Numbered from the stretch's first letter, positions 1-6,640 are shown. The stretch: 8,113 bases of DNA from an uncultured Mycoplasmatota bacterium (GCA_946494345.1 CAMMBX010000049.1:1-8113), one strand, 5' to 3'. Translations and numbers: made by a program. Notes: generated from the letters alone by a model not told the origin.

Positions 1-36
1 ACCTTTTTGATTTACTAAAGAAATTACCTTTGCCAT
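1..36 (-). CDS. soj: ParA/Soj chromosome-partitioning ATPase, first 12 codons only
   Basis: The minus strand from position 36 to the window edge reads MAKVISLVNQKG, the start of the deviant Walker A region of ParA/Soj/MinD-type ATPases, where the family continues as GGVGKTT. The gene is cut by the left edge. Known family role: an ATP-dependent, DNA-binding switch that works with a ParB protein in origin segregation and, in Bacillus, modulates DnaA. Context agrees, because in Bacillus soj follows noc directly. A purine-rich stretch with GAGAG lies just upstream as a weak ribosome binding site. Terminator and promoter signals at 69-134 suggest it starts its own transcription unit. The call rests on 12 residues plus synteny. 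Confidence 0.85.
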   Translation of the reverse strand, partial: MAKVISLVNQKG

Positions 37-68
37 TTTATCACTCTCTTCTCTTCTTTGTCTTATTT

Positions 69-97
69 ATTGTATCAAAAATACAGTGTTATGAAAA
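69..97 (-). promoter_or_regulatory. Probable promoter of soj
   Basis: On the minus strand a -35-like TTTTCA (97-92) is followed by a 17-nt spacer and TACAAT (74-69). The spacer ends in TGA, giving a TGn extended -10. Matches are 4/6 and 5/6 to the sigma-A consensus, with ideal spacing. The -10 ends 32 nt before the soj start. It lies just after the hairpin that ends the noc unit, so soj can be transcribed independently of noc. Confidence 0.5.
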
Positions 98-108
98 GAA
101 ATTTATCT

Positions 109-134
109 AAAAAAGTAGATTTAACTCTACTTTT
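109..134 (-). terminator. Rho-independent terminator after the noc-like gene
   Basis: A perfect 9-bp inverted repeat (111-119 with 126-134) encloses a 6-nt loop. Read on the minus strand, the 3' arm ends in TTTT and runs on as TT. The stem has two G-C pairs. The TAG stop of the noc-like gene (129-127) lies inside the 5' arm. Because the outer stem is A/T only, the hairpin may also act weakly on the other strand. Confidence 0.6.
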
Positions 135-1563
135 GTTCTTCGCTGTTATCTTTTGATATTTTAATAGTTATTTGATAATTATTAACAAGATCCATTTCTT
201 CACTATCTACTTTAAAGCCTGCTTCTTCTATTTTCTTTAGAGTTTCTCTTACTAAATTTATTGATTCGTTTAAAGTATATTTAGGTTTGTTACTATTTTC
301 TTGGTCTTTATTAGTTACAATATTATCTGCAAATATAGGGTTACTTGCAAACGGATTATTAAAAGATGTAACTTGAGGTATAGAAGTATCTTGGGTCTTA
401 TTTGAATTTACTCCTGCTAGAAGATTATCCATAGATGTACTAGTTGAATCTTTTAAGTCCTTTGTCTCTCCTCCTAAGTTAAAAGGATCAACCTTTTCAA
501 AAGGAGCATTTGTTGGTGCTGGAGCTTCAAACATTGATGTTGATGTTTCTTGTTTTGGAGCTGTATCTTTATTCTCTTCTTCGATAGGGGAGAAAAACTT
601 AAAGTTATTGTTCTCCTCTTTTTTTGGCTCTTCTTTTGGTCCTTTTAAAAATTCATTAAGATCAGCGGCAGGTAAAGGACTAGGCTCATTTATGTCTCTA
701 GCATTATTCTTTATAGCATTGATATCAATAGATTTTGTTGCAGTACTTTCTAAATTATCATTAACATTAGGAATATCATAATCAATAAATTTTGGAGGAG
801 TTGAATAATCAATTCCTACACTTTTATTAAAATCATCTTGAATATTAGTTACTTTATTCGATGAATTATTATCAGCTAGAGATGGACTACTAGCTATAGG
901 TTCATTAACAGAAACAGGTTTAGCATTTAAAATACTATCTATATCTTCATTAGTTAAAGATGGTTTTGGATTTATTTTTTGTTCTAGTTCCCTTACTGTT
1001 AATTTATTATCTATTACTTCTTTTAATAATTTTTTTTGCTCTTCTGGATTTGTTACACTTAAAAGAGTTCTAGCATGACGTTCTGATATTTGATCTTTTA
1101 GTAAAGCATCTTGAACTTCATCCGTTAATGATAAAAGACGTAGTTTATTGGCAACAGCGCTTTGACTTTTTCCCATAGTCTTAGCTAGTTCTTCTTGAGT
1201 CATTTGGTCTAGTTCAAGAATTTTTTGATATGTTTTTGCTTCTTCAATAGGATTTAAGTTCTTACGTTGTAAGTTTTCAAGAAGAGCGACTTTACTACTT
1301 TCTTTATCATCTAAATTACGAATAATAGCAGGTATAGTTGTAAGCCCCGCCATAGCTGAGGCTTTATAACGACGTTCTCCAGCAATTATTTCATATTTAT
1401 TACCAATGTTGCGAACAATAATTGGTTGAATTACACCATGTTCTTTTATAGATACGGCTAATTCTTTTAAAGCTTTCTCATCAAATACTTGTCTTGGCTG
1501 AAATCTATTTGGAATTATATCATCTAAATGTAAATATACTACTTCGTTTTCTTTATTATCCAT
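127..1563 (-). CDS. noc: ParB-family protein, Noc type, with long linker
   Basis: Probable nucleoid-occlusion protein: a ParB-fold CTP-binding DNA clamp that in Bacillus keeps the division machinery off the nucleoid. Numbering from the second ATG (478 residues): N-terminal ParB domain about 8-100 with GERR at 62-65 and ENLQR at 96-100; helix-turn-helix domain about 120-195; low-complexity Asn/Ser/Pro/Glu-rich linker about 199-427; C-terminal dimerisation-like domain about 428-471 ending YQITIKISK. Residues Q134, K140 and R162 match Noc rather than ParB at the known specificity positions. The gene sits between rsmG and soj, exactly where Bacillus noc lies. B. subtilis Noc is about 283 residues, so this is much longer because of the linker. 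The membrane-targeting helix of Bacillus Noc is absent. An ATG at 1569 is in frame, but its ribosome site would be too close. Alternative: the only ParB of this genome, serving both roles. Confidence 0.8.
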   Translation of the reverse strand: MDNKENEVVYLHLDDIIPNRFQPRQVFDEKALKELAVSIKEHGVIQPIIVRNIGNKYEIIAGERRYKASAMAGLTTIPAIIRNLDDKESSKVALLENLQRKNLNPIEEAKTYQKILELDQMTQEELAKTMGKSQSAVANKLRLLSLTDEVQDALLKDQISERHARTLLSVTNPEEQKKLLKEVIDNKLTVRELEQKINPKPSLTNEDIDSILNAKPVSVNEPIASSPSLADNNSSNKVTNIQDDFNKSVGIDYSTPPKFIDYDIPNVNDNLESTATKSIDINAIKNNARDINEPSPLPAADLNEFLKGPKEEPKKEENNNFKFFSPIEEENKDTAPKQETSTSMFEAPAPTNAPFEKVDPFNLGGETKDLKDSTSTSMDNLLAGVNSNKTQDTSIPQVTSFNNPFASNPIFADNIVTNKDQENSNKPKYTLNESINLVRETLKKIEEAGFKVDSEEMDLVNNYQITIKISKDNSEEQK

Positions 1564-1570
1564 AAACATA

Positions 1571-1575
1571 CCCTC
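1571..1575 (-). promoter_or_regulatory. Ribosome binding site that decides the noc start
   Basis: GAGGG on the minus strand (1575-1571) ends 7 nt before the ATG at 1563 but only 1 nt before the ATG at 1569. The usual spacing of about 5-9 nt favours 1563, giving a protein starting MDNKEN rather than MFMDNKEN. Confidence 0.65.
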
Positions 1576-1608
1576 TTTATTCTATTCTTTTATTTTTCTA
1601 CTAATATC

Positions 1609-1617
1609 ATTATATCA
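1609..1617 (-). promoter_or_regulatory. Extended -10 promoter candidate for noc
   Basis: Minus-strand TGATATAAT (1617-1609) is a perfect TGn plus TATAAT extended -10, 45 nt before the preferred noc start, in the 65- to 71-nt gap after rsmG. At 17-nt spacing the -35 hexamer is TAGCAA, a poor match (3/6), so the call rests on the extended -10. No terminator hairpin is evident in this gap, so read-through from the rsmG operon is also likely. Confidence 0.4.
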
Positions 1618-1634
1618 TTATTTATAGTAGTTTG

Positions 1635-2282
1635 CTAGGCTTTATTTTTTATTTCTAAAATTGTCCTAATATCATCTTTATTTGGTAAAGTAAATATTTT
1701 CTTATTATTAATATACCAGTTATGTTTTTTTAGGATATCTTTAGATAGTTCTAACTCTTCAGTAACATTTCCTTTCATGGCAAGAAAACTACCATTTTTA
1801 TTTACTAAAGGCATTGTCCATAATAGTAGTTTAGGTAAGTTTGCTACGGCTCTTGCAGTTACAACATCATACTTTTGTCCTTGTTTAATTAAATCTTCTG
1901 CTCTTATATGATAAGCTTTTATACCTGTTAGATGTAATTTATCTATTAAGTTATTAAGATAATTTACTCTTTTTAAAAGAGAATCTACTAAAGTTATTTC
2001 TAAGTTAGGATAGAATATTTTTAAGACTAGACCAGGAAAGCCGGCTCCTGTTCCAATATCACATAGAGTTTTAGCTTTAGATAGGTCATATACTTTGGCT
2101 AGAGTTAGACTATCATAGAAATGTTTTAAATAGACATCACTTTCTGCTGTTATTCTTGTTAAGTTCATAGTTTTATTTGTTTCTATTAAAGTATTATAAA
2201 TAATATCCAACTTTTCTAACTCTTCATCAGTTACCTTTAAACCTAGCTTTTCTACTTCTTTTATAAACTCTTCCTTAGTCAT
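1635..2282 (-). CDS. rsmG: 16S rRNA (guanine-N7) methyltransferase RsmG (GidB)
   Basis: S-adenosylmethionine-dependent methyltransferase that makes m7G in the 530 loop of 16S rRNA (G527 in E. coli numbering); in other bacteria its loss gives low-level streptomycin resistance. The 215 residues are close to the family's usual length. Visible motifs are NLTRIT at 40-45, HFYDSL at 54-59, the SAM-binding loop CDIGTGAGFPG at 74-84, the acidic VD after the second strand, and VTARAVANLPKL further on. The ATG follows the mnmG stop with no gap (TAAATG), and its ribosome site (AGGGGA) lies inside the last codons of mnmG. Translational coupling is therefore likely. mnmG-rsmG is the usual order in Bacillota. 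Confidence 0.97.
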   Translation of the reverse strand: MTKEEFIKEVEKLGLKVTDEELEKLDIIYNTLIETNKTMNLTRITAESDVYLKHFYDSLTLAKVYDLSKAKTLCDIGTGAGFPGLVLKIFYPNLEITLVDSLLKRVNYLNNLIDKLHLTGIKAYHIRAEDLIKQGQKYDVVTARAVANLPKLLLWTMPLVNKNGSFLAMKGNVTEELELSKDILKKHNWYINNKKIFTLPNKDDIRTILEIKNKA

Positions 2283-4139
2283 TTAGATTCCCCTTTTCTT
2301 TAAATAAACAGAGATAATAGCAATATCGGCTGGATTAACACCACTAATTCTACTTGCTTGACCCAAAGTTACTGGTCTAATCTTTTCTAGCTTCTCTTTC
2401 GCTTCACTGGCAATATTAGGAATATCTTGATAGTTAATATCTTCTGGTAAAGTTTTATCTTCTAACTCTAACATCTTATTAGCTTCTTCAAGAGATTTTT
2501 TAATATAGCCTTCATATTTTATATTAATTTCTACTTCTTTTAGAACCTCTTTAGAGTAATTTAATTCTTTAAAATTAGTTAAGTCTTCAATAGAAAGTTC
2601 TGGTCTTTTTAATAAGTCATATAAAGTAATACTATCTTTTAAAGGAGATGTATTTAACTTTATTAAGATATCGTTTATTTCTTTTTTAGGAGTAATTTTA
2701 GTTTCTTTTAAAATATTTGTTAATTCTTCAATATCTTGCTTTTTCTTTAGAAACTTATTATAAATATCATCATTTATTAATCCTATTTCATGGCCATATT
2801 CTCTAAGTCTTAAATCAGCATTATCATCTCTTAATAAAAGACGATATTCAGCACGTGATGTTAAAAGGCGATATGGGTCTTTTACTCCTTTAGTTACTAA
2901 GTCATCGATTAGAACTCCGATATATGACTCATTACGTTTTAAGATTAAAGGCTTTTTATTTTCTAGCTTTAGGGAAGCATTAATACCTGCGATTAGACCT
3001 TGTCCTGCTGCTTCTTCATAACCACTTGTACCATTTATTTGGCCGGCAGTATAAAGATTTTCAATTATTTTGGTTTCAAGAGTTGGTTTTATTTGTCTTG
3101 AGTCAATGGCATCATACTCTATAGCATAAGCATATCTTAATATTTTAGCATTTTCTAATCCTTTAAGACTATGGACCATTTGTTCTTGAACATAGTGAGG
3201 CATACTTGTAGAAAATCCTTGAAGGTACAAATCATCATAATAAATACTTTCAGGCTCTAAGAATAATTGATGACGTTCTTTATCACTAAATCTTACTACT
3301 TTATCTTCAATAGATGGACAGTATCTTGGTCCTACTCCTTCGACATAACCACCATACATACTAGATTCGTTTAGATGTTCTTTAATTATTTTATGAGTTA
3401 AATCGTTAGTGTAGATTAAATAACAAGGTAATTGGTACTTATAGGCAAGAGCGGTAGTGTTATCATATGAGAAAGTTATATCTTCTCTACTACCAAGTTC
3501 TTCTTGCATTTTAGAAAAATCAACACTTGCTTTTTCAATACGAGGAGGAGTTCCTGTTTTTAGTCTTAAAATATTAAATCCTAACCTCTTTAAGAAAGGA
3601 CTTAAATAATTACTAGCTTTTTCACCATGAGGGCCACCTGCTGTTTTCTTATCACCTACTAATATTGTTCCTTTTAAATATGTTCCGGTTGTTAAGATAA
3701 CGGCTTTAGATGTTATTTCTTCACCATCTTCTAAAATGACTCCACCTACTTTATTATCTTTTATAATAAGTTCTTTTACTAGTCCTTCTTTAATATCTAA
3801 GTTATCTTGACTTTGCAAAGTCTTTAACATTTCTTTTTTATAGATAACTTTATCAGCTTGGGCACGTAAAGCACGAACAGCAGGGCCTTTTTTAGTATTT
3901 AACATTTTCATTTGTAAAGAACTCTTATCAGTATTTTTAGCCATTTCACCACCTAAGGCATCTATTTCTCTTACTACTATTCCTTTAGCAGGGCCTCCAA
4001 TTGATGGATTACAGGGCATATCGGCAATATTATCAATGTTTCCTGTTACTAGAAGAGTCTTGTGCTTAAGTCTTGCACATGATAAACAGGCTTCTATACC
4101 AGCATGTCCTCCTCCTACAACAATTACTTCATAATTCAT
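2283..4139 (-). CDS. mnmG: tRNA uridine-5-carboxymethylaminomethyl modification enzyme MnmG (GidA)
   Basis: FAD-dependent partner of MnmE. The complex installs the (carboxymethyl)aminomethyl group on C5 of the wobble uridine (U34) in certain tRNAs, using methylene-tetrahydrofolate, NADH and glycine or ammonium. The 618 residues match the family's usual 620-630. The FAD-binding GGGHAGIEA is at 9-17. The two conserved cysteines are visible as C43 in PCNPSIGG and about C274 in CPSIEDK. The C-terminal half has GTSGYEEAAGQGLIAG and SRAEYRLLLRDDNADLR, followed by the helical MnmE/tRNA-binding tail. The ribosome site AAAGG overlaps the stop of the upstream gene, 16 nt away. Its partner gene mnmE lies one gene upstream. 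Confidence 0.98.
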   Translation of the reverse strand: MNYEVIVVGGGHAGIEACLSCARLKHKTLLVTGNIDNIADMPCNPSIGGPAKGIVVREIDALGGEMAKNTDKSSLQMKMLNTKKGPAVRALRAQADKVIYKKEMLKTLQSQDNLDIKEGLVKELIIKDNKVGGVILEDGEEITSKAVILTTGTYLKGTILVGDKKTAGGPHGEKASNYLSPFLKRLGFNILRLKTGTPPRIEKASVDFSKMQEELGSREDITFSYDNTTALAYKYQLPCYLIYTNDLTHKIIKEHLNESSMYGGYVEGVGPRYCPSIEDKVVRFSDKERHQLFLEPESIYYDDLYLQGFSTSMPHYVQEQMVHSLKGLENAKILRYAYAIEYDAIDSRQIKPTLETKIIENLYTAGQINGTSGYEEAAGQGLIAGINASLKLENKKPLILKRNESYIGVLIDDLVTKGVKDPYRLLTSRAEYRLLLRDDNADLRLREYGHEIGLINDDIYNKFLKKKQDIEELTNILKETKITPKKEINDILIKLNTSPLKDSITLYDLLKRPELSIEDLTNFKELNYSKEVLKEVEINIKYEGYIKKSLEEANKMLELEDKTLPEDINYQDIPNIASEAKEKLEKIRPVTLGQASRISGVNPADIAIISVYLKKRGI

Positions 4140-4155
4140 TTATACATCACTACCT

Positions 4156-4527
4156 TTATTTTAATTCTAGTACTTTTTCTTTTTCTCTTTCTTTAAATAT
4201 TTCTCTCATTTCTATTTCAAAATATTTTAAAGCAAGGATTTGTCCTAAACTATATTTTAATGCTACTCTTCGATTTGGAATAGGCAAACCTTCCTCTCTA
4301 TATTTTTCTATCCACTCTCTTTGAAATAATATTGAATCATGTTCAGTTACTTTCTTGCTTTTTGGTTCTAAGTCTTCTTCTAAATATCTTGCTTCTATGA
4401 TTTCACCAATACTTCTATCATCCTTTTTTTTAGAAATTAAAACAAAACTATTACCATCTTCTATGGCTTTGTTTATCCATAATTGATTAAATAAAATAGA
4501 ATTTTTTTTAGTAATTTTTTCATTCAT
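4156..4527 (-). CDS. Unknown 123-residue protein with internal tandem duplication
   Basis: I do not recognise this family. It is a highly charged, soluble-looking protein (many Lys and Glu, no signal or membrane segment). It contains two related halves: 9-25 (SILF, W17, I18, K20, E23, G25) against 64-80 (SILF, W72, I73, K75, E78, G80), 9 of 17 identical; and 38-53 (SIGEII, Y48) against 92-107 (SLGQIL, Y102), 5 of 16 identical with many conservative changes. The offset is 54-55 residues throughout. A good ribosome site (GAAAGGAA) precedes the ATG, and 16-nt gaps separate it from mnmE and mnmG, so it is almost certainly co-transcribed with them. Base composition and strand match its neighbours, with no sign of recent transfer. 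A role tied to tRNA modification is only suggested by position. Confidence 0.85.
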   Translation of the reverse strand: MNEKITKKNSILFNQLWINKAIEDGNSFVLISKKKDDRSIGEIIEARYLEEDLEPKSKKVTEHDSILFQREWIEKYREEGLPIPNRRVALKYSLGQILALKYFEIEMREIFKEREKEKVLELK

Positions 4528-4543
4528 TTATATTATTCCTTTC

Positions 4544-5899
4544 TTATTTTCCTACACAGAAGTTTGCAAATAACTCATCTAATAGTTCATCACTATAGCT
4601 TTCTCCTGTAATAGAACCTAGTATATCAAATACTTCTTTTAAATCTATTTCTATTATATCAACAGGTTCATCACTTTCTAAACTGTTTTTAGCATCACCT
4701 AGACTCTTTAGAGCTTGTTTGGCAAGGCTTAATTGTCTTTCATTAGCAAGATAAGTGTAGTCATCTTCTTTTATCTCAGATAATTTAAACATACTCTTTA
4801 TCTCTTTTTTTAGGGGTTCAATTCCATCTAGTGTATTAGTATTAGTACTTACAATATGTTTAAAGTTTAACTTAGATTTATCTATTTTACTTGGTAAATC
4901 GTTTTTATTTAAAACTATGATTGGATTTTTGTCTTTTACTTTATCTAAGATGAACTTATCATTATCAGTTAATTCTTCACTAGAATTTAATACCACTATA
5001 ATAAGGTTAGCTTTATCTATTAAAGATAAACTCTTCTCTACTCCTATTTTTTCGGCTAAGTTATCAGTATCTCTTATTCCTGCTGTATCAATTAGAGATA
5101 ATTCTATACCATCAAAGATAATACTTCCTTCAACGATATCTCTTGTTGTACCTTCAATATCGGTAACGATGGCCTTATCTTCTTTTAAAAATCTATTTAA
5201 AATACTACTCTTACCTACATTCGGTCTTCCTATAATAATAGTTTTTATTCCATTTTTAATAATCTGTCTTTCTTCTGACTTTGTTACTAAGTTCTTTAAG
5301 TCTTTTTCAAGACTAGTTATTACTTCTTTTAACTCTTTTCTAGTAACCTTTTCTATATCATAGTACTCAGGATAATCGATATTAACTTCAATATTTGCTA
5401 GAACATGTTTTAGTTTATCTCTAAAACTATTTATATATTTTTTTAGATTACCTTCTAGAGATGATAAAGCTAGTTTCCTACTATTATCAGTCTTACTTTC
5501 TATTAAGTCCATTACAGCTTCAGCTTCAGTTAAATCTATTCTACCATTAAGAAAAGCTCTTTTCGTAAATTCTCCAGCTTCTGCCCTTCTTGCTCCGTTT
5601 TCTATTAATAAATCAAGAATTCTAAGGGTTGTAGCGATACCACCATGACAATTTATTTCCACAATATCTTCTCTTGTAAATGTCTTAGGAGCCCTCATTA
5701 CTGATACTAATACTTCATCTATATCTTCTTTGTTATCATGAATAAACCCATAATTTATAGTATGAGACTCTACTTTTGTTAAATCTTTACCTCTAAAGAC
5801 TTTATTTACTAGAGGAATAGCCTTATCTCCACTTACTCTTATAATAGAGATAGCCCCTACTCCTAGTTTAGTTGATATTGCTACTATTGTATCAGACAT
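4544..5899 (-). CDS. mnmE: tRNA modification GTPase MnmE (TrmE)
   Basis: Cytoplasmic GTPase that pairs with MnmG to modify U34 of certain tRNAs. It supplies the formyl-tetrahydrofolate-like N-terminal domain (about 1-118), where the one-carbon donor binds. A helical domain is interrupted by the G domain (about 215-375). Visible motifs: G1 GRPNVGKSS near 222-230, TTRD near 250, DTAG at 271-274, NKND near 330-333. The protein ends CVGK at 448-451, the usual C-terminal motif with its conserved Cys. Its 451 residues are close to the usual 450-460. The ribosome site GAAAGGGG (5916-5909) is 9 nt before the ATG. It is the first gene of the probable mnmE-unknown-mnmG-rsmG operon. Confidence 0.98.
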   Translation of the reverse strand: MSDTIVAISTKLGVGAISIIRVSGDKAIPLVNKVFRGKDLTKVESHTINYGFIHDNKEDIDEVLVSVMRAPKTFTREDIVEINCHGGIATTLRILDLLIENGARRAEAGEFTKRAFLNGRIDLTEAEAVMDLIESKTDNSRKLALSSLEGNLKKYINSFRDKLKHVLANIEVNIDYPEYYDIEKVTRKELKEVITSLEKDLKNLVTKSEERQIIKNGIKTIIIGRPNVGKSSILNRFLKEDKAIVTDIEGTTRDIVEGSIIFDGIELSLIDTAGIRDTDNLAEKIGVEKSLSLIDKANLIIVVLNSSEELTDNDKFILDKVKDKNPIIVLNKNDLPSKIDKSKLNFKHIVSTNTNTLDGIEPLKKEIKSMFKLSEIKEDDYTYLANERQLSLAKQALKSLGDAKNSLESDEPVDIIEIDLKEVFDILGSITGESYSDELLDELFANFCVGK

Positions 5900-5938
5900 T
5901 TTTTATTGCCCCTTTCTTTTATATATTAATTAATTTAT

Positions 5939-5947
5939 ATTATAACA
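5939..5947 (-). promoter_or_regulatory. Second, extended -10 promoter candidate for mnmE
   Basis: Minus-strand TGTTATAAT (5947-5939) is a perfect extended -10 located 30 nt downstream of the stronger promoter. At 17-nt spacing the -35 would be GTAAAA (3/6). It could give a shorter leader of roughly 30 nt. In such AT-rich DNA a chance match is possible. Confidence 0.3.
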
Positions 5948-5968
5948 TTTTGCGCTTTCAGTTTTACT

Positions 5969-5997
5969 ATTATATTTAAATTTTTATTTATTGTAAA
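5969..5997 (-). promoter_or_regulatory. Promoter of the mnmE operon
   Basis: Minus-strand TTTACA (5997-5992, 5/6 to consensus), a 17-nt A/T-only spacer and TATAAT (5974-5969, 6/6) form the best sigma-A-type promoter in the window. Transcription would start near 5962, giving a leader of about 60 nt before mnmE. It lies between the jag stop and mnmE, where two transcription units would be expected to meet. Confidence 0.7.
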
Positions 5998-6026
5998 GTA
6001 TTAGAAAGTTTTTGTTTTATATGAAA

Positions 6027-6047
6027 AAAACCTAAGTACGTGGTTTT
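6027..6047 (-). terminator. Weak terminator overlapping the jag stop codon
   Basis: A 6-bp inverted repeat (6027-6032 with 6042-6047, AAAACC/GGTTTT on the minus strand) has a 9-nt loop containing the TAG stop. The 3' arm runs into a T tract (seven T in total, 6030-6024). Only two G-C pairs make it weak. Its place between jag and the mnmE promoter supports it. Confidence 0.4.
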
Positions 6048-6640
6048 ATAACTACACATCTATTAGGTTCTTCTCCTACACTTTCGGTATAAACGTATTT
6101 ATTATTATTTAAGATATTATGAACAAGTCTTCTTTGATATGAATTCATAGAGTCCATTTTAACTTCTACTTTAGTCATCTTTACTTCTCTTGCTAATTTT
6201 TTAGCGAGATGTTCTATTTTTCTATCATTTCTTTCTTTATAATCACTTACATCTATTAAGAAACGATAATTGCTGTTTATTTCTTTAGTAAGGATAGCAT
6301 TTACTATAGTAGTTAAAGCTTTTAAATTTTTTCCATCTTTTCCTATTAATAAAGCATCATTATTAGAATATAGACGATATGTTGGGATATCATTATTTAA
6401 AGTTACTTCTATTTCTACATCAAAGCCTAAATCTTTTAAAAGACCTTTAATTAATCTTTTTAAATATTCTTTTACTTCTCTTTTTTCTATTACTTCTATT
6501 TCTACCTTTTTAGATAGGAGTGTTTTCTTTTCTTCTTTAGTATTTATTATTAAGTTTTCTTCTAATTCTTGTAAATCTATTTTAGCTTTAGATACTGCTT
6601 CTTCATAAGTTTTTCCTGTGTAATTTTTTTTATTTACCAT
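6032..6640 (-). CDS. jag: Jag/KhpB (EloR) KH-R3H RNA-binding protein
   Basis: Cytoplasmic RNA-binding protein linked in streptococci and relatives (EloR/KhpB) to control of cell elongation; Bacillus Jag is encoded next to SpoIIIJ. The 202 residues show the three-part family layout. Jag-N domain: about 1-50, with YTGKTYEEAVSKA at 7-19. KH domain: about 73-120, with its GxxG loop as GKDG at 100-103. R3H domain: about 125-202, with ERNDRKIEHLAKKLA and the signature RRLVH at 170-174. All functional signatures are intact. Its start overlaps the end of yidC by 11 nt, and its ribosome site (AAGGGG) lies within yidC, so the two are probably coupled. Pairing with yidC is conserved in Bacillota. Confidence 0.96.
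   Translation of the reverse strand: MVNKKNYTGKTYEEAVSKAKIDLQELEENLIINTKEEKKTLLSKKVEIEVIEKREVKEYLKRLIKGLLKDLGFDVEIEVTLNNDIPTYRLYSNNDALLIGKDGKNLKALTTIVNAILTKEINSNYRFLIDVSDYKERNDRKIEHLAKKLAREVKMTKVEVKMDSMNSYQRRLVHNILNNNKYVYTESVGEEPNRCVVIKPRT

Noticed and set aside
1554..1562. TTATCCATA, one mismatch from a DnaA box, also near 425 and 4474
   Set aside because: Two copies are simply the codons for Met-Asp-Asn in the noc-like gene and one is Trp-Ile-Asn in the unknown gene. They are scattered and not in a non-coding AT-rich cluster, so not an origin.
1561..1569. Upstream ATG at 1569 as start of the noc-like gene
   Set aside because: The only ribosome site is 1 nt from it, too close for normal initiation; the ATG at 1563 has ideal spacing.
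2846..2862. CACGTG core within mnmG as a possible parS
   Set aside because: The flanks do not match TGTTT/AAACA; it is a chance palindrome in coding sequence. I also found no CCCGGG core that would suggest an NBS site.
4073..5363. Plus-strand open frames of 83 and 148 codons across the mnmG start/unknown gene and inside mnmE
   Set aside because: They lie opposite well-supported genes, have Ser/Ile/Phe-rich translations typical of antisense shadows, and show no ribosome sites or family motifs.
6481..6560. Repeated ttctatt/acttct patterns resembling a simple repeat in jag
   Set aside because: They come from alternating Glu, Ile, Val and Lys codons in a helix-rich stretch of Jag and have no fixed period.
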